A stretch of DNA of 12,952 nucleotides from Vicinamibacteria bacterium (GCA_025938035.1 JAICQE010000138.1:1-12952); one strand, 5' to 3'; shown: positions 1-6,070, counted from the first letter of the stretch. Made by a program: numbers and translations. The notes: generated by a model not told the origin, from the letters alone.

Positions 1-12
1 ACGGTAGGGGTT

Positions 13-864
13 TCAGTCCGGCGCCGGCCGATCGACCGACTCGACGACGAGGACTTCGACTGGAGCACGCGTCGACTCGAGCCTCAGCCCGAGCTGCTCC
101 TGCAATGCCGTCGTGAACGAGGGGAGATTTGGATCGACGACAGCGGGGACTTGCGGCGGATTACCTATTGCCGTCGGCTCGGGGGTGAACGTCAGCGCGA
201 GCTGAAAAGCACCCGCGAGACCCGTTTGGTTCAGGACGACGCGCCCCGTTCGCCCGGCAACCATCTGTGCGAGCCCGTCCATCGTGATATAGCCCGACGT
301 AAACGAGCTGGTGCCGCCCATTGTCTCGCATGGACGTACTCCCGGCGGCGGCAGCTGCGGCCGGCCATCGGGACCTGGACCGAGACGCCGGCTTCCTCCC
401 GGCGCACAGTCTGCCGAGGCCGGCTCCAGGCCCGGCCCGACCTTTCCATCGGCTCGCGCGATCACCAGCGCTGAAACCGGCAGCTCGCGCGTCTCGCGAT
501 GCGTCACCAGCCGGAAGCGCTCTGCGAGCAGCGTGCGCAGCATCTCCGACAGGGCCGCGGGTGACGGCTTCAGACCCGCGGGCATCTGGGCGGTGATGTC
601 GAACCGCTCGTTCCGGGTCCAGTCCGGCGCGTTCACGATCTGATACGCCGGCAGGTTGAACGACATCGCGATCAACGTCCGCAAATCCAGGTTGATGATC
701 TGGTACCGGTCCGGGGCAACGCGCGGCTGCAAGACGAGAACGCCGCCGGATTTGTTGGGTTTGACCGACGCCACCTCGAATCGCAACGGGGCCGTCTGCG
801 TTGGCGTCGGCGACTGCGCGGAGACGGACATGATTGTCAGCGACACGAGCAGCGCTGCCGTCAT
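13..864 (-). CDS. TIGR03435 family exported protein
   Basis: A 283-residue exported protein of the TIGR03435 family, which is greatly expanded in Acidobacteria and has no established function. After an N-terminal signal peptide (hydrophobic MTAALLVSLTIMSVSAQ) the mature part opens with the family signature FEVASVKPNK. It continues with the conserved YQIINLDLRTLI, the APDWTRNERFDI block, LRTLLAERFRLVTHRETREL and a C-terminal GLRLESTRAPVEVLVVE block, so it is full length. I chose ATG 864 over the longer open frame to 933 because it places the signal peptide at the N-terminus and lies just after the promoter; no clear Shine-Dalgarno is visible. It follows the sigma gene on the same strand but has its own promoter-like region, so it is probably a separate unit. 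Family assignment is firm; biochemical role is unknown. Confidence 0.9.
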   Translation of the reverse strand: MTAALLVSLTIMSVSAQSPTPTQTAPLRFEVASVKPNKSGGVLVLQPRVAPDRYQIINLDLRTLIAMSFNLPAYQIVNAPDWTRNERFDITAQMPAGLKPSPAALSEMLRTLLAERFRLVTHRETRELPVSALVIARADGKVGPGLEPASADCAPGGSRRLGPGPDGRPQLPPPGVRPCETMGGTSSFTSGYITMDGLAQMVAGRTGRVVLNQTGLAGAFQLALTFTPEPTAIGNPPQVPAVVDPNLPSFTTALQEQLGLRLESTRAPVEVLVVESVDRPAPD

Positions 865-870
865 GTTAGT

Positions 871-896
871 TTTATAACACATATATGCGATAAAAA
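871..896. promoter_or_regulatory. Imperfect dyad overlapping the -10, candidate operator
   Basis: A 26-base region centred on CATATATG (880-887) has dyad symmetry at 10 of 13 positions per half. It covers the end of the -10 element and the expected transcription start of the TIGR03435 gene, the usual place for a repressor site. TIGR03435 genes are often found near BlaI-type repressors in Acidobacteria, but none is encoded in this window, so the binding factor is unknown. Confidence 0.3.
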
Positions 897-921
897 TAAA
901 ACACTCGGAGATGGCTGTCAA
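893..921 (-). promoter_or_regulatory. Sigma-70-like promoter of the TIGR03435 gene
   Basis: Read on the minus strand, a perfect -35 hexamer TTGACA (916-921) is followed by a 17-base spacer and TATTTT (893-898, 4 of 6 matches to TATAAT). It lies in an AT-rich island that stands out from the GC-rich surroundings. The expected start of transcription near 886 leaves a leader of roughly 20 bases before ATG 864. Confidence 0.55.
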
Positions 922-933
922 CGGAGGTGACAT

Positions 934-1893
934 TCAGGCGTGGTTCGGGGGCGATTTGTTAGCAACGGCGCCACACGCAGGTGCCCGAGGAGCCCCCTCG
1001 TGCGATGAACGAGGTGAGATGCGACAGCTTCTCCGGATTGCTGACGGCGTAGATCGCGTGAATCCGGTCGTCCGCGATCTCGAATGCCACGCTCTGGACG
1101 GAACCATCCGCCGGTACGCGACCACACCAGCCAGACCGTTGATCGACGTGACGCGAATGGTCGAACCCTCCGGCAGCCCTTTGCTCACCGCGCCGACGAC
1201 GAAACGAGCGGTGCGGTCAGCACCCTCTATGACATTCAACGCGGCCGCCACCTTGCCTCCGCCATCGGTCATCAGGCGCACGTCGTCCGCCAACATGCCC
1301 ATCAGAGCCTGTACATCGCCAGACCTGGCAGCGTGGACGAACGCGGCGACCAGCTGCTGGTGGGTCGAGGACTCCGAACGGCTCTGGACCGTTGAAACGC
1401 CGTGCGGCCGCGCCTCACGCACATGGGTGCGCGCGCGCGACGCCAACTGACGGCATGCGGCTTCGCTCCGACCCAGCGCTCCGGCCACCTCGCCGAACGA
1501 ACAATCGAAGACATCGTGCAGCAGGAACGCCGCGCGTTCGAGCGGCGACAGTCGATCGAGCGCCAGCAGCAGCGCGATCGAGAGATCCTCGGCGAGCTCG
1601 GTCTGTGCGTCCGGCGCGAGCGCGGCGGTGTCGAGCACGGGTTCCGGCAGCCAGGGGCCGACATACGTTTCGCGGCGGACTCGCGCCGACTTGAGCGTAT
1701 CCAGGCAGATCCTCGTTGCGGTCGTCGTCAGGAATGCGCGCGGGTCCGAGACGCTGTCGCGATCGGCGGCATGCCACCGCAGATACGTGTCCTGGACGGC
1801 GTCCTCGGCTTCCGAGACGGATCCGAGCATCCGGTACGCCAGGCCCAGCAACCGCCGCCGGTGCGGCTCGAAGCTGACCGCCGGATCCGTCAT
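934..1893 (-). CDS. ECF41-type RNA polymerase sigma factor, C-terminus frameshifted
   Basis: An extracytoplasmic-function sigma factor that directs RNA polymerase to its target promoters. Sigma region 2 lies around residues 9-70 (LLGLAYRMLGSVSEAEDAVQ) and region 4 around 105-160 (LDRLSPLERAAFLLHDVFD, then a helix-turn-helix). The linker carries WLPEP (81-85), and an NTF2/SnoaL-like domain from about residue 175 carries DGGGK (210-214). Both motifs mark the ECF41 group, whose C-terminal domain acts as a built-in regulator in place of an anti-sigma factor. After Arg262 the sequence turns non-homologous and Arg/Ser-rich. Adding one base near 1107-1113 restores an ECF41 C-terminus (DGSVQSVAFEIADDRIHAIY, then SNPEKLSHL, matching the NPDKL motif) that ends with TAA at 959 (311 residues). 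The start codon overlaps the upstream gene's stop as ATGA, implying translational coupling. The frameshift is either a real mutation or a base-calling error. Confidence 0.9.
   Translation of the reverse strand: MTDPAVSFEPHRRRLLGLAYRMLGSVSEAEDAVQDTYLRWHAADRDSVSDPRAFLTTTATRICLDTLKSARVRRETYVGPWLPEPVLDTAALAPDAQTELAEDLSIALLLALDRLSPLERAAFLLHDVFDCSFGEVAGALGRSEAACRQLASRARTHVREARPHGVSTVQSRSESSTHQQLVAAFVHAARSGDVQALMGMLADDVRLMTDGGGKVAAALNVIEGADRTARFVVGAVSKGLPEGSTIRVTSINGLAGVVAYRRMVPSRAWHSRSRTTGFTRSTPSAIRRSCRISPRSSHEGAPRAPACGAVANKSPPNHA
959..1110 (-). pseudogene. Out-of-frame remainder of the ECF41 regulatory domain
   Basis: This is the 3' part of the sigma gene as read in the alternative minus-strand frame. 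It encodes DGSVQSVAFEIADDRIHAIY followed by AVSNPEKLSHL and stops at TAA (959-961). It continues the SnoaL-like domain seamlessly from residue 262, where the frame in use diverges. As given, this segment is not translated in the correct frame. Confidence 0.75.
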
Positions 1894-2480
1894 GCCGGTC
1901 GACGGGCGTCAGACGAGACCGCATCCCATGCCTTCGATGTGAGGTCCCGGTCGATCGCCACCGGGGTTCCCGCGACCACGACGCGAGTGCACATTCTTCC
2001 GTGTCCCATCGTGTACTTCACCGTCGGATAAACGCGGGCCGTGGTGATTGCGAATGCCAGGCTTACCACCGCCCTCGGTCCCCATCGCTCACGGATCACA
2101 TTGCGGTGCTCATCCGCCGCCGCGTCGTGCGCCAGGACCGCCTTCGTAAACCGCCAGGCGAGTGCGACATCGTCGGGCATCGCGGCAACGTCGTCGGTCA
2201 ATACGGCGCGAAGAATGTCCGGGCGCACGCCCTGCCGTTCGGCCATCGCCGTGCCCAGCTGCGTACATGGGCCGCAGTCTTCCGATCGGACCGCGGTGAT
2301 CCCGGCGGCGACCAGCGCCTCGATCGGCACGTCACGGCGGTAGTTCCCGAGCCGTGCGGCGTTCATGAACCGCCATGCGGCGCGCGGGCTCGCGTCTATG
2401 ATCTCGCGCAGGTAGCTCGCGTCGTAGTTCCATTGCCGCTCGAACGCACTCACGATGCGCCTGAACAACCATCTCAGCAC
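1890..2480 (-). CDS. Carboxymuconolactone decarboxylase/AhpD-like protein, ECF41 partner
   Basis: A 196-residue, probably cytoplasmic protein of the CMD/AhpD-like superfamily, the 'C' of the COE proteins (carboxymuconolactone decarboxylase, oxidoreductase, epimerase) encoded beside ECF41 sigma factors. The redox-type motif EDCGPCTQL supplies Cys69 and Cys72 (CxxC), and the C-terminal part has VKYTMGHGRMC. The GTG start at 2480 is preceded by GGGGAGG with a 5-base gap. An open frame extends to 2591, but that extension covers the ECF41 promoter and adds a sequence unlike the family's usual N-terminus (VLRWLFRRIVSAFERQ), so it is not used. The gene overlaps the sigma gene by ATGA. Substrate and reaction are unknown; a thiol peroxidase or decarboxylase-like role would be a guess. 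Confidence 0.88.
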   Translation of the reverse strand: MLRWLFRRIVSAFERQWNYDASYLREIIDASPRAAWRFMNAARLGNYRRDVPIEALVAAGITAVRSEDCGPCTQLGTAMAERQGVRPDILRAVLTDDVAAMPDDVALAWRFTKAVLAHDAAADEHRNVIRERWGPRAVVSLAFAITTARVYPTVKYTMGHGRMCTRVVVAGTPVAIDRDLTSKAWDAVSSDARRPA

Positions 2481-2485
2481 GTCCG

Positions 2486-2492
2486 CCTCCCC
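2486..2492 (-). promoter_or_regulatory. Strong Shine-Dalgarno deciding the CMD-like gene start
   Basis: GGGGAGG on the minus strand sits 5 bases before GTG 2480. It fixes this start against the longer open frame that would begin at 2591 and would run across the promoter. Confidence 0.7.
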
Positions 2493-2513
2493 GTCTGTGC
2501 TCTCAACAGGAAG

Positions 2514-2540
2514 GACGAAACAGCACTGGCCGTTGTGACA
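2514..2540 (-). promoter_or_regulatory. ECF41-dependent promoter (TGTCACA-N16-CGTC)
   Basis: On the minus strand TGTCACA (2534-2540) and CGTC (2514-2517) are separated by exactly 16 bases. As I recall it, this is the described ECF41 target consensus, normally found in front of the COE partner gene. The site lies 33 bases before GTG 2480, giving a leader of roughly 25-30 bases, and no competing sigma-70 promoter is obvious. It predicts positive autoregulation of the two-gene operon. Confidence 0.75.
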
Positions 2541-2756
2541 AAAGTCGGCTGATGCTTGAACAAGCAGCCGGCGGACGGCATTGGAATTCACCGCGAAGTG
2601 TTCGGCTGCGATCGTTAAGTCGCTGCACCGGCGCTCCTTCGGTCAGCTGCACAGAATCTGCGTTGATCTTCCCTGTCGGGCTCGATACTTGCTGCGCGGT
2701 GTCGCATTCTTCCAGGTCGCGATCGTCGCGGCCCGCTAGCTCATGTGGAAGCCATC
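2541..2756. other. Divergent intergenic region between the ECF41 operon and the PEP-CTERM gene
   Basis: About 215 bases with no supported gene. Open frames crossing it on both strands lack family-like sequence or a good ribosome site. It contains a possible sigma-54 site for the plus-strand gene (2677-2692), and GGAAG at 2747-2751, five bases before ATG 2757. Confidence 0.6.
2677..2692 (+). promoter_or_regulatory. Possible sigma-54 (-24/-12) promoter of the PEP-CTERM gene
   Basis: GGGCTCG-N4-TTGCT matches the sigma-54 consensus TGGCACG-N4-TTGC(A/T) with the invariant GG and GC exactly 10 bases apart. Initiation near 2703 would leave a leader of about 54 bases. RpoN-dependent control of PEP-CTERM genes by PrsK/PrsR-type regulators is known in other bacteria, which makes the site plausible. 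GG-N10-GC is frequent by chance in GC-rich DNA, and no activator gene is present here. Confidence 0.35.
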
Positions 2757-3323
2757 ATGAAGACCAGGTTCATTGTCGTCGGACTCTTTCTACTCGTCCT
2801 TTCCGCCAGATCGGCATCCGCCACCACCATCGCCGTGGATGGCAGCTGGCTGGAATTCCAGTTCGATGCCGGTGGCGCCGCGGAGGGTTGTTTCGGGGGA
2901 TGCCTCGCGACGACGAATCCACTGGCATCCGACGCGCTCGCGCCGCCGTGGACGTTCTCCGGTCCGGCAACCGTCACGGTTCTCGATCTGTTCCTGTCGG
3001 GCGACACGTTCGAGCTGTTCGACAACCTCGTGTCGGTGGGTGTCTCGTCGCTCCCGACAGACGAAGGCGAGTGCGGCAACAACATCGGCTGTGCGCTTGG
3101 CGATCCGTCCTACAGCCGGCTGCTGGTGGACCTCGGTCCCGGCGCACACTCGTTGACCATCATGAATCTCGCCAGCGCAAGTGCCGGAGGCGGCGCAGCC
3201 GTCTTCCGCGTCGCTCCATCCGTCGCAGTGCCGGAGCCCGCGTCGGTGCTGCTGCTCGGCGGCGGCCTCGCAGCGGGACTGGCGGCCAGCATCCGCTCTC
3301 GCCGGCGCATAACGCACGACTGA
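2757..3323 (+). CDS. PEP-CTERM sorting domain-containing exported protein
   Basis: A 188-residue protein destined for the cell surface or matrix. It has an N-terminal signal peptide (MKTRFIVVGLFLLVLSARSASA). A mostly beta, low-lysine middle carries Cys45/Cys49 and Cys106/Cys112, possibly two disulfides. The C-terminal PEP-CTERM tripartite signal is VPEP at 158-161, then a hydrophobic helix (VLLLGGGLAAGLAA), then Arg-rich SIRSRRR. Such signals are processed by an exosortase, which is not encoded in this window. ATG 2757 has GGAAG five bases upstream; an in-frame GTG at 2745 is less likely. The middle domain is not a recognised enzyme, so the function beyond surface or exopolysaccharide association is unknown. 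Confidence 0.85.
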   Translation: MKTRFIVVGLFLLVLSARSASATTIAVDGSWLEFQFDAGGAAEGCFGGCLATTNPLASDALAPPWTFSGPATVTVLDLFLSGDTFELFDNLVSVGVSSLPTDEGECGNNIGCALGDPSYSRLLVDLGPGAHSLTIMNLASASAGGGAAVFRVAPSVAVPEPASVLLLGGGLAAGLAASIRSRRRITHD

Positions 3324-3355
3324 CAGACATCGCGCTTGAATACGGACATCATCAC

Positions 3356-3386
3356 CGCCCGCGACATTCAGGCGCTGTCGCGGGCG
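3356..3386. terminator. Hairpin between convergent genes (possible bidirectional terminator)
   Basis: A perfect 11-base inverted repeat (CGCCCGCGACA, 3356-3366, with TGTCGCGGGCG, 3376-3386) encloses a 9-base loop. It lies 33 bases after the PEP-CTERM stop and 33 bases after the end of the convergent DUF4159 gene. There is no U-tract on either strand, so it is not a textbook intrinsic terminator; it may end transcription with help or protect 3' ends. Confidence 0.55.
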
Positions 3387-3419
3387 CTGAACAGACGTGA
3401 ATAGGGGCCGACCGCGATC

Positions 3420-4253
3420 TCAGTGCGTCATGGCGTAGACGGCGACGTTCACACCGAGCGCATAACCCTCCCGCCCGAACACATCGAAGTAGGACGGATT
3501 GTCACCTTCCCGCTCCCAGCTGTCGGAGACGTCCGAGTTCATGCTGACGAGCACGACCAACCTGTCGTGGGGGTCGAATACACCGTAGTAATGCACGGTT
3601 GATGGCCCGATCTCGGAACTCTCACCCGTACGCATCCAGGAATTCATCGATGGGATCTGGGGAAGCGGATTGAGGCGGTACACCGTCGAGAACAGCGGAT
3701 GATCGACCGGCAGGTCGACGATCTGTGCGCCGGGGAGAATGCGCTCGAGATTCGGACGGATGTATTCGAAGTCGGGATCCCAGTTGTCGTCGATCCAGAG
3801 AAAGCCGCCCTTCAACAGGTAGTCGCGCATGCGAAGGGTCTCTTCGGGTGAGAAGTCGTAGTTCGCCGCGTTCTGCATGCGTATGTACGGGCAGCGGAAG
3901 AGATCGGGATCCATCGGCGTGACGTTGGCAAAGCCGGGATCGCCGTTCTTCCATCGGCTGATTCGCGTCTTGGTCAGCTCGGATATCCGCACCAGGAAGT
4001 TGTAGTCCGCCTGCGGATAGTCGTCGCCCCAGCCGGACTTTCTCGCCCGGCGGATGTTCTGGTATCGCAGGCGGCAGAACGTGAAGTCGAGCGACTTATC
4101 GGGGAGCCCGTGATTGATCGGGACCTGGAGGTTTCGTCCGTTGGTGAGGATCGTCGACGTTTGCGCGGCGCCGCTCAGGGCGGCCAATCCGATGGCCAGC
4201 ACAAAGGCGAGCGCGAACCACGTCCATTGAGCGGATGGTCGCGCCCGCCGCAT
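3420..4253 (-). CDS. DUF4159 domain-containing exported protein
   Basis: A 277-residue protein with a signal peptide or N-terminal anchor (WTWFALAFVLAIGLAALSGA, ending near AQ31). One full-length DUF4159 domain follows, starting at about residue 56 (LDFTFCRLRYQN). Family hallmarks are GWGDDYPQAD (74-83), DPDLFRCPYIRM, LLKGGFLWIDDNWD, VDLPVDHPLF, PQIPS, NSDVSDSWEREG and the terminal NVAVYAMTH. DUF4159 is common in Acidobacteria and has a glutamine-amidotransferase-like fold, but no enzymatic activity is established. It is the last gene of a minus-strand trio. ATG 4253 follows the upstream TAG by 15 bases. A TTG at 4268, directly after that stop and 7 bases after AGGG, is a credible alternative adding five residues. 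Confidence 0.88.
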   Translation of the reverse strand: MRRARPSAQWTWFALAFVLAIGLAALSGAAQTSTILTNGRNLQVPINHGLPDKSLDFTFCRLRYQNIRRARKSGWGDDYPQADYNFLVRISELTKTRISRWKNGDPGFANVTPMDPDLFRCPYIRMQNAANYDFSPEETLRMRDYLLKGGFLWIDDNWDPDFEYIRPNLERILPGAQIVDLPVDHPLFSTVYRLNPLPQIPSMNSWMRTGESSEIGPSTVHYYGVFDPHDRLVVLVSMNSDVSDSWEREGDNPSYFDVFGREGYALGVNVAVYAMTH

Positions 4254-4268
4254 GCGAGGCTGGTACAA

Positions 4269-5093
4269 CTAGCGGCCCTGTGCCCAGGTCACGAACGTGA
4301 CATGGCGTGTTCCGTCGGGATCGATGCGGAGGAACCGTTCCTTCGCGCCACGCCGGCCAAGCGAAATACCCCACTCCCCCCGACCCTCACCCTGCGGGAC
4401 GCCGACCTTGTTGCAGCCCTTTCCCGGCGGTGCATTACAGGTACCGCCACCACCGCCACCGCCGCCGCTGTCCGTGATGTAGGAGTTGAAGCCGTCGAGG
4501 TGCGCGTAGATGTCTGCCAGTTGGGCGAGGTCATGGTCGTCCGGCTCCGCGAACGGCGGATCCTGATAATCCATGCAGCTGAACAACGGTTCGTTGTCGA
4601 AGTCCTCGTCCTGGTGATCCAGCCCGAGGACGTGCCCCAGTTCCTGGCAGACGACGCTCTGCTTCCACAGGTCCGTGTTGTAGTACGACGTATTGAAATA
4701 GCTGTCATTCAGCTTCACATAGCCGGTGAAAATGTGACCGTCGGTGTCGATTGAGATGCCGGCGATCCCCAGCCACTGGTTAAAGCCAAACGCCATGTTG
4801 CAGATGCGCACCTGACCCGCGGGGCCATCGCATCGTCGCCGACCGCGATCGTCGAGCGACTCATCCCTCTGCGTCAGGTCGAGCACGCTCGACGCCGTCC
4901 AGTCCGACACGGAAACGTCGGCATACAAATCCCAGTCGCTCGTCAGGCTGTTCACGACAGTCAGGGTGAATGGGTTGCTGGTGCGCGCCCAGTGATAGTT
5001 GTTCCACGCGTTATCGGCCGAGAGCGACGAACCCAGAACTGTTGCTGCAAGTGCGGTGGCGCACAACACGCGCCGGAATCCCGATTTCGACAT
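4269..5093 (-). CDS. Secreted matrixin-like zincin with Gln in place of the first zinc ligand
   Basis: A 274-residue exported protein. A signal peptide (VLCATALAATVLGSSLSA) precedes a region with SDW repeats that resembles the N-terminal part of metzincin proteases. The active-site-like segment VVCQELGHVLGLDH (147-160) matches HExxHxxGxxH except that residue 150 is Gln (codon CAG) instead of His. Glu151, His154 and His160 are kept, and a metzincin-type CMDY follows (173-176). After a PDDHDLAQLADIYAHLDG block comes an eight-glycine linker encoded by a CCN triplet tract, then a Cys-containing basic tail. AGGGGAGG lies 4 bases before ATG 5093. The gene is second of three, 16 bases behind the propeller gene. 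I recall a QExGH form in other bacterial homologues, so the change may be a family trait. Protease activity is uncertain. Confidence 0.75.
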   Translation of the reverse strand: MSKSGFRRVLCATALAATVLGSSLSADNAWNNYHWARTSNPFTLTVVNSLTSDWDLYADVSVSDWTASSVLDLTQRDESLDDRGRRRCDGPAGQVRICNMAFGFNQWLGIAGISIDTDGHIFTGYVKLNDSYFNTSYYNTDLWKQSVVCQELGHVLGLDHQDEDFDNEPLFSCMDYQDPPFAEPDDHDLAQLADIYAHLDGFNSYITDSGGGGGGGGTCNAPPGKGCNKVGVPQGEGRGEWGISLGRRGAKERFLRIDPDGTRHVTFVTWAQGR

Positions 5094-5097
5094 ACAT

Positions 5098-5105
5098 CCT
5101 CCCCT
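5098..5105 (-). promoter_or_regulatory. Strong Shine-Dalgarno of the zincin-like gene
   Basis: AGGGGAGG on the minus strand, 4 bases before ATG 5093, lies inside the 16-base gap after the propeller gene's stop. It supports independent, efficient translation of the second cistron within one operon. Confidence 0.65.
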
Positions 5106-5109
5106 GTTG

Positions 5110-6015
5110 TCACCGTGGCTTCGTGATCTTCATGACCGTCATGCGGGATGCGCCCGACACATAGATGGATCCGTCGGTGTCGATGCCCATCCCATGAGCC
5201 CGCTCGGCAGAGACGCTGTCGATCTTCTTCCCGTTCTTCACGATATTGACGATGCCGGCGTTCACGTCGCTGATGTAGACGGTGTCGTCGGAGGCCACCG
5301 CGATCCCGCCGCGTGACGGAAACGGCCACGCCTCGACGAATCTGCCGTCCTTGTCGAAGATCGACACACGCTGGTTGTCGCTGTCGTTGATCAGAATGCG
5401 CCCTCGCGAATCGAGGGCGACGCCGTGCGGCAGCTGAAGCTGCCCCGGCGCCGAGCCCTTCACCCCGCCGATGATGCGGACGAACTGCCCGGCGCCGGAG
5501 AAATGCACGACGCGCGCGTTCACATACCCGTCGGACACATAGATATCGCCGTTCGGGGCAACGGCGACGTGATTCGGCTGGTTGAACAGCTCGCGCGAGG
5601 AGTTATCGCCGGCGGCGCCTTTCTTGCCCAGCGTCATCAGCAGCTTCCCGTCCGCGCTGAACTTGTGCACGACGTGCGCGGCGGAGTCGGTCACCCAGAG
5701 GAAACCCTGGGCGTCGATCGTCACGCTGTGCGCGCTCTGAAACAGCCCGTCATCTCCGAATGCCTTCACGAACCGCCCATCGCGCGTGAAGACGCGGAAG
5801 TACGGCGCGGTCCGCACCAGCACCACGACGTTGCCCTTCCCGTCCGCTGTGATCCAGGTGGTGTTTCCATTCCAGGTCGTGCCGGCCGGAAGCTGCGCCC
5901 AGTTCGCGTCAACGGTATAGGTCGCGCCCGACTGTCCTGAGATGGGCGGCGAACCGGCCAGGACAAAACACGCCAGAATCAGTGCGAGAAACGGAAGATG
6001 CGATCGACTGGTCAT
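5110..6015 (-). CDS. Exported NHL-repeat beta-propeller, peptidylglycine amidating lyase-like
   Basis: A 301-residue exported protein. A signal peptide (LPFLALILACFVLAGSPPISG) is followed by NHL-type blades with the pattern V..D..G.(I/L)(Y/W)V(S/T)D...(R/V)V..F. The blade cores include HSVTIDAQGFLWVTD, HVAVAPNGDIYVSDGY, HGVALDSRGRILIND, GIAVASDDTVYISD and HGMGIDTDGSIYVSG. Three of them begin with His (96, 197, 274), the placement of the zinc histidines in peptidyl-alpha-hydroxyglycine lyase (PAL), and Tyr164 in SDGYVNAR matches PAL's catalytic Tyr. The Arg of PAL's ADREN motif is Ser212 here, so lyase activity is doubtful. ATG 6015 has AAGGAG 5 bases upstream; a longer in-frame start at 6156 is rejected. 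It is the first gene of the secreted trio. Confidence 0.8.
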   Translation of the reverse strand: MTSRSHLPFLALILACFVLAGSPPISGQSGATYTVDANWAQLPAGTTWNGNTTWITADGKGNVVVLVRTAPYFRVFTRDGRFVKAFGDDGLFQSAHSVTIDAQGFLWVTDSAAHVVHKFSADGKLLMTLGKKGAAGDNSSRELFNQPNHVAVAPNGDIYVSDGYVNARVVHFSGAGQFVRIIGGVKGSAPGQLQLPHGVALDSRGRILINDSDNQRVSIFDKDGRFVEAWPFPSRGGIAVASDDTVYISDVNAGIVNIVKNGKKIDSVSAERAHGMGIDTDGSIYVSGASRMTVMKITKPR

Positions 6016-6024
6016 GCAGGCTCC

Positions 6025-6053
6025 TTGCGACGGCGAAATCGGGGCCGTACGAT
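6025..6053 (+). promoter_or_regulatory. Sigma-70-like promoter for the phosphatase unit
   Basis: TTGCGA (6025-6030), a 17-base spacer and TACGAT (6048-6053), four of six matches to each hexamer. It lies in the short divergent gap before 6071. It overlaps the ribosome-binding site of the opposite-strand propeller gene, so the two divergent units may interfere. Confidence 0.35.
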
Positions 6054-6070
6054 ACCATCCCCTGAGGCCG

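Noticed and set aside
1402..2031. Plus-strand frame opposite the sigma and CMD-like genes
   Set aside because: Arg/Ala-rich antisense shadow; both minus-strand genes have strong family motifs.
2481..2591. N-terminal extension of the CMD-like gene up to 2591
   Set aside because: It would cover the ECF41 promoter and the Shine-Dalgarno, and its sequence is unlike the family's N-terminus.
2662..2688. Sigma-70 promoter TTGATC / GATACT before the PEP-CTERM gene
   Set aside because: The spacer is only 15 bases and the hexamers are poor; the overlapping sigma-54-like site fits better.
2552..3400. A 282-codon plus-strand frame over the ECF41 promoter and PEP-CTERM gene
   Set aside because: Arg/Ser-rich shadow frame; the PEP-CTERM frame within it has a signal peptide and sorting signal.
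4444..4470. CCN triplet tract (poly-glycine) as a phase-variation microsatellite
   Set aside because: Its unit is a triplet, so length changes stay in frame, and the copies are interrupted (CCG/CCA); it simply encodes a glycine linker.
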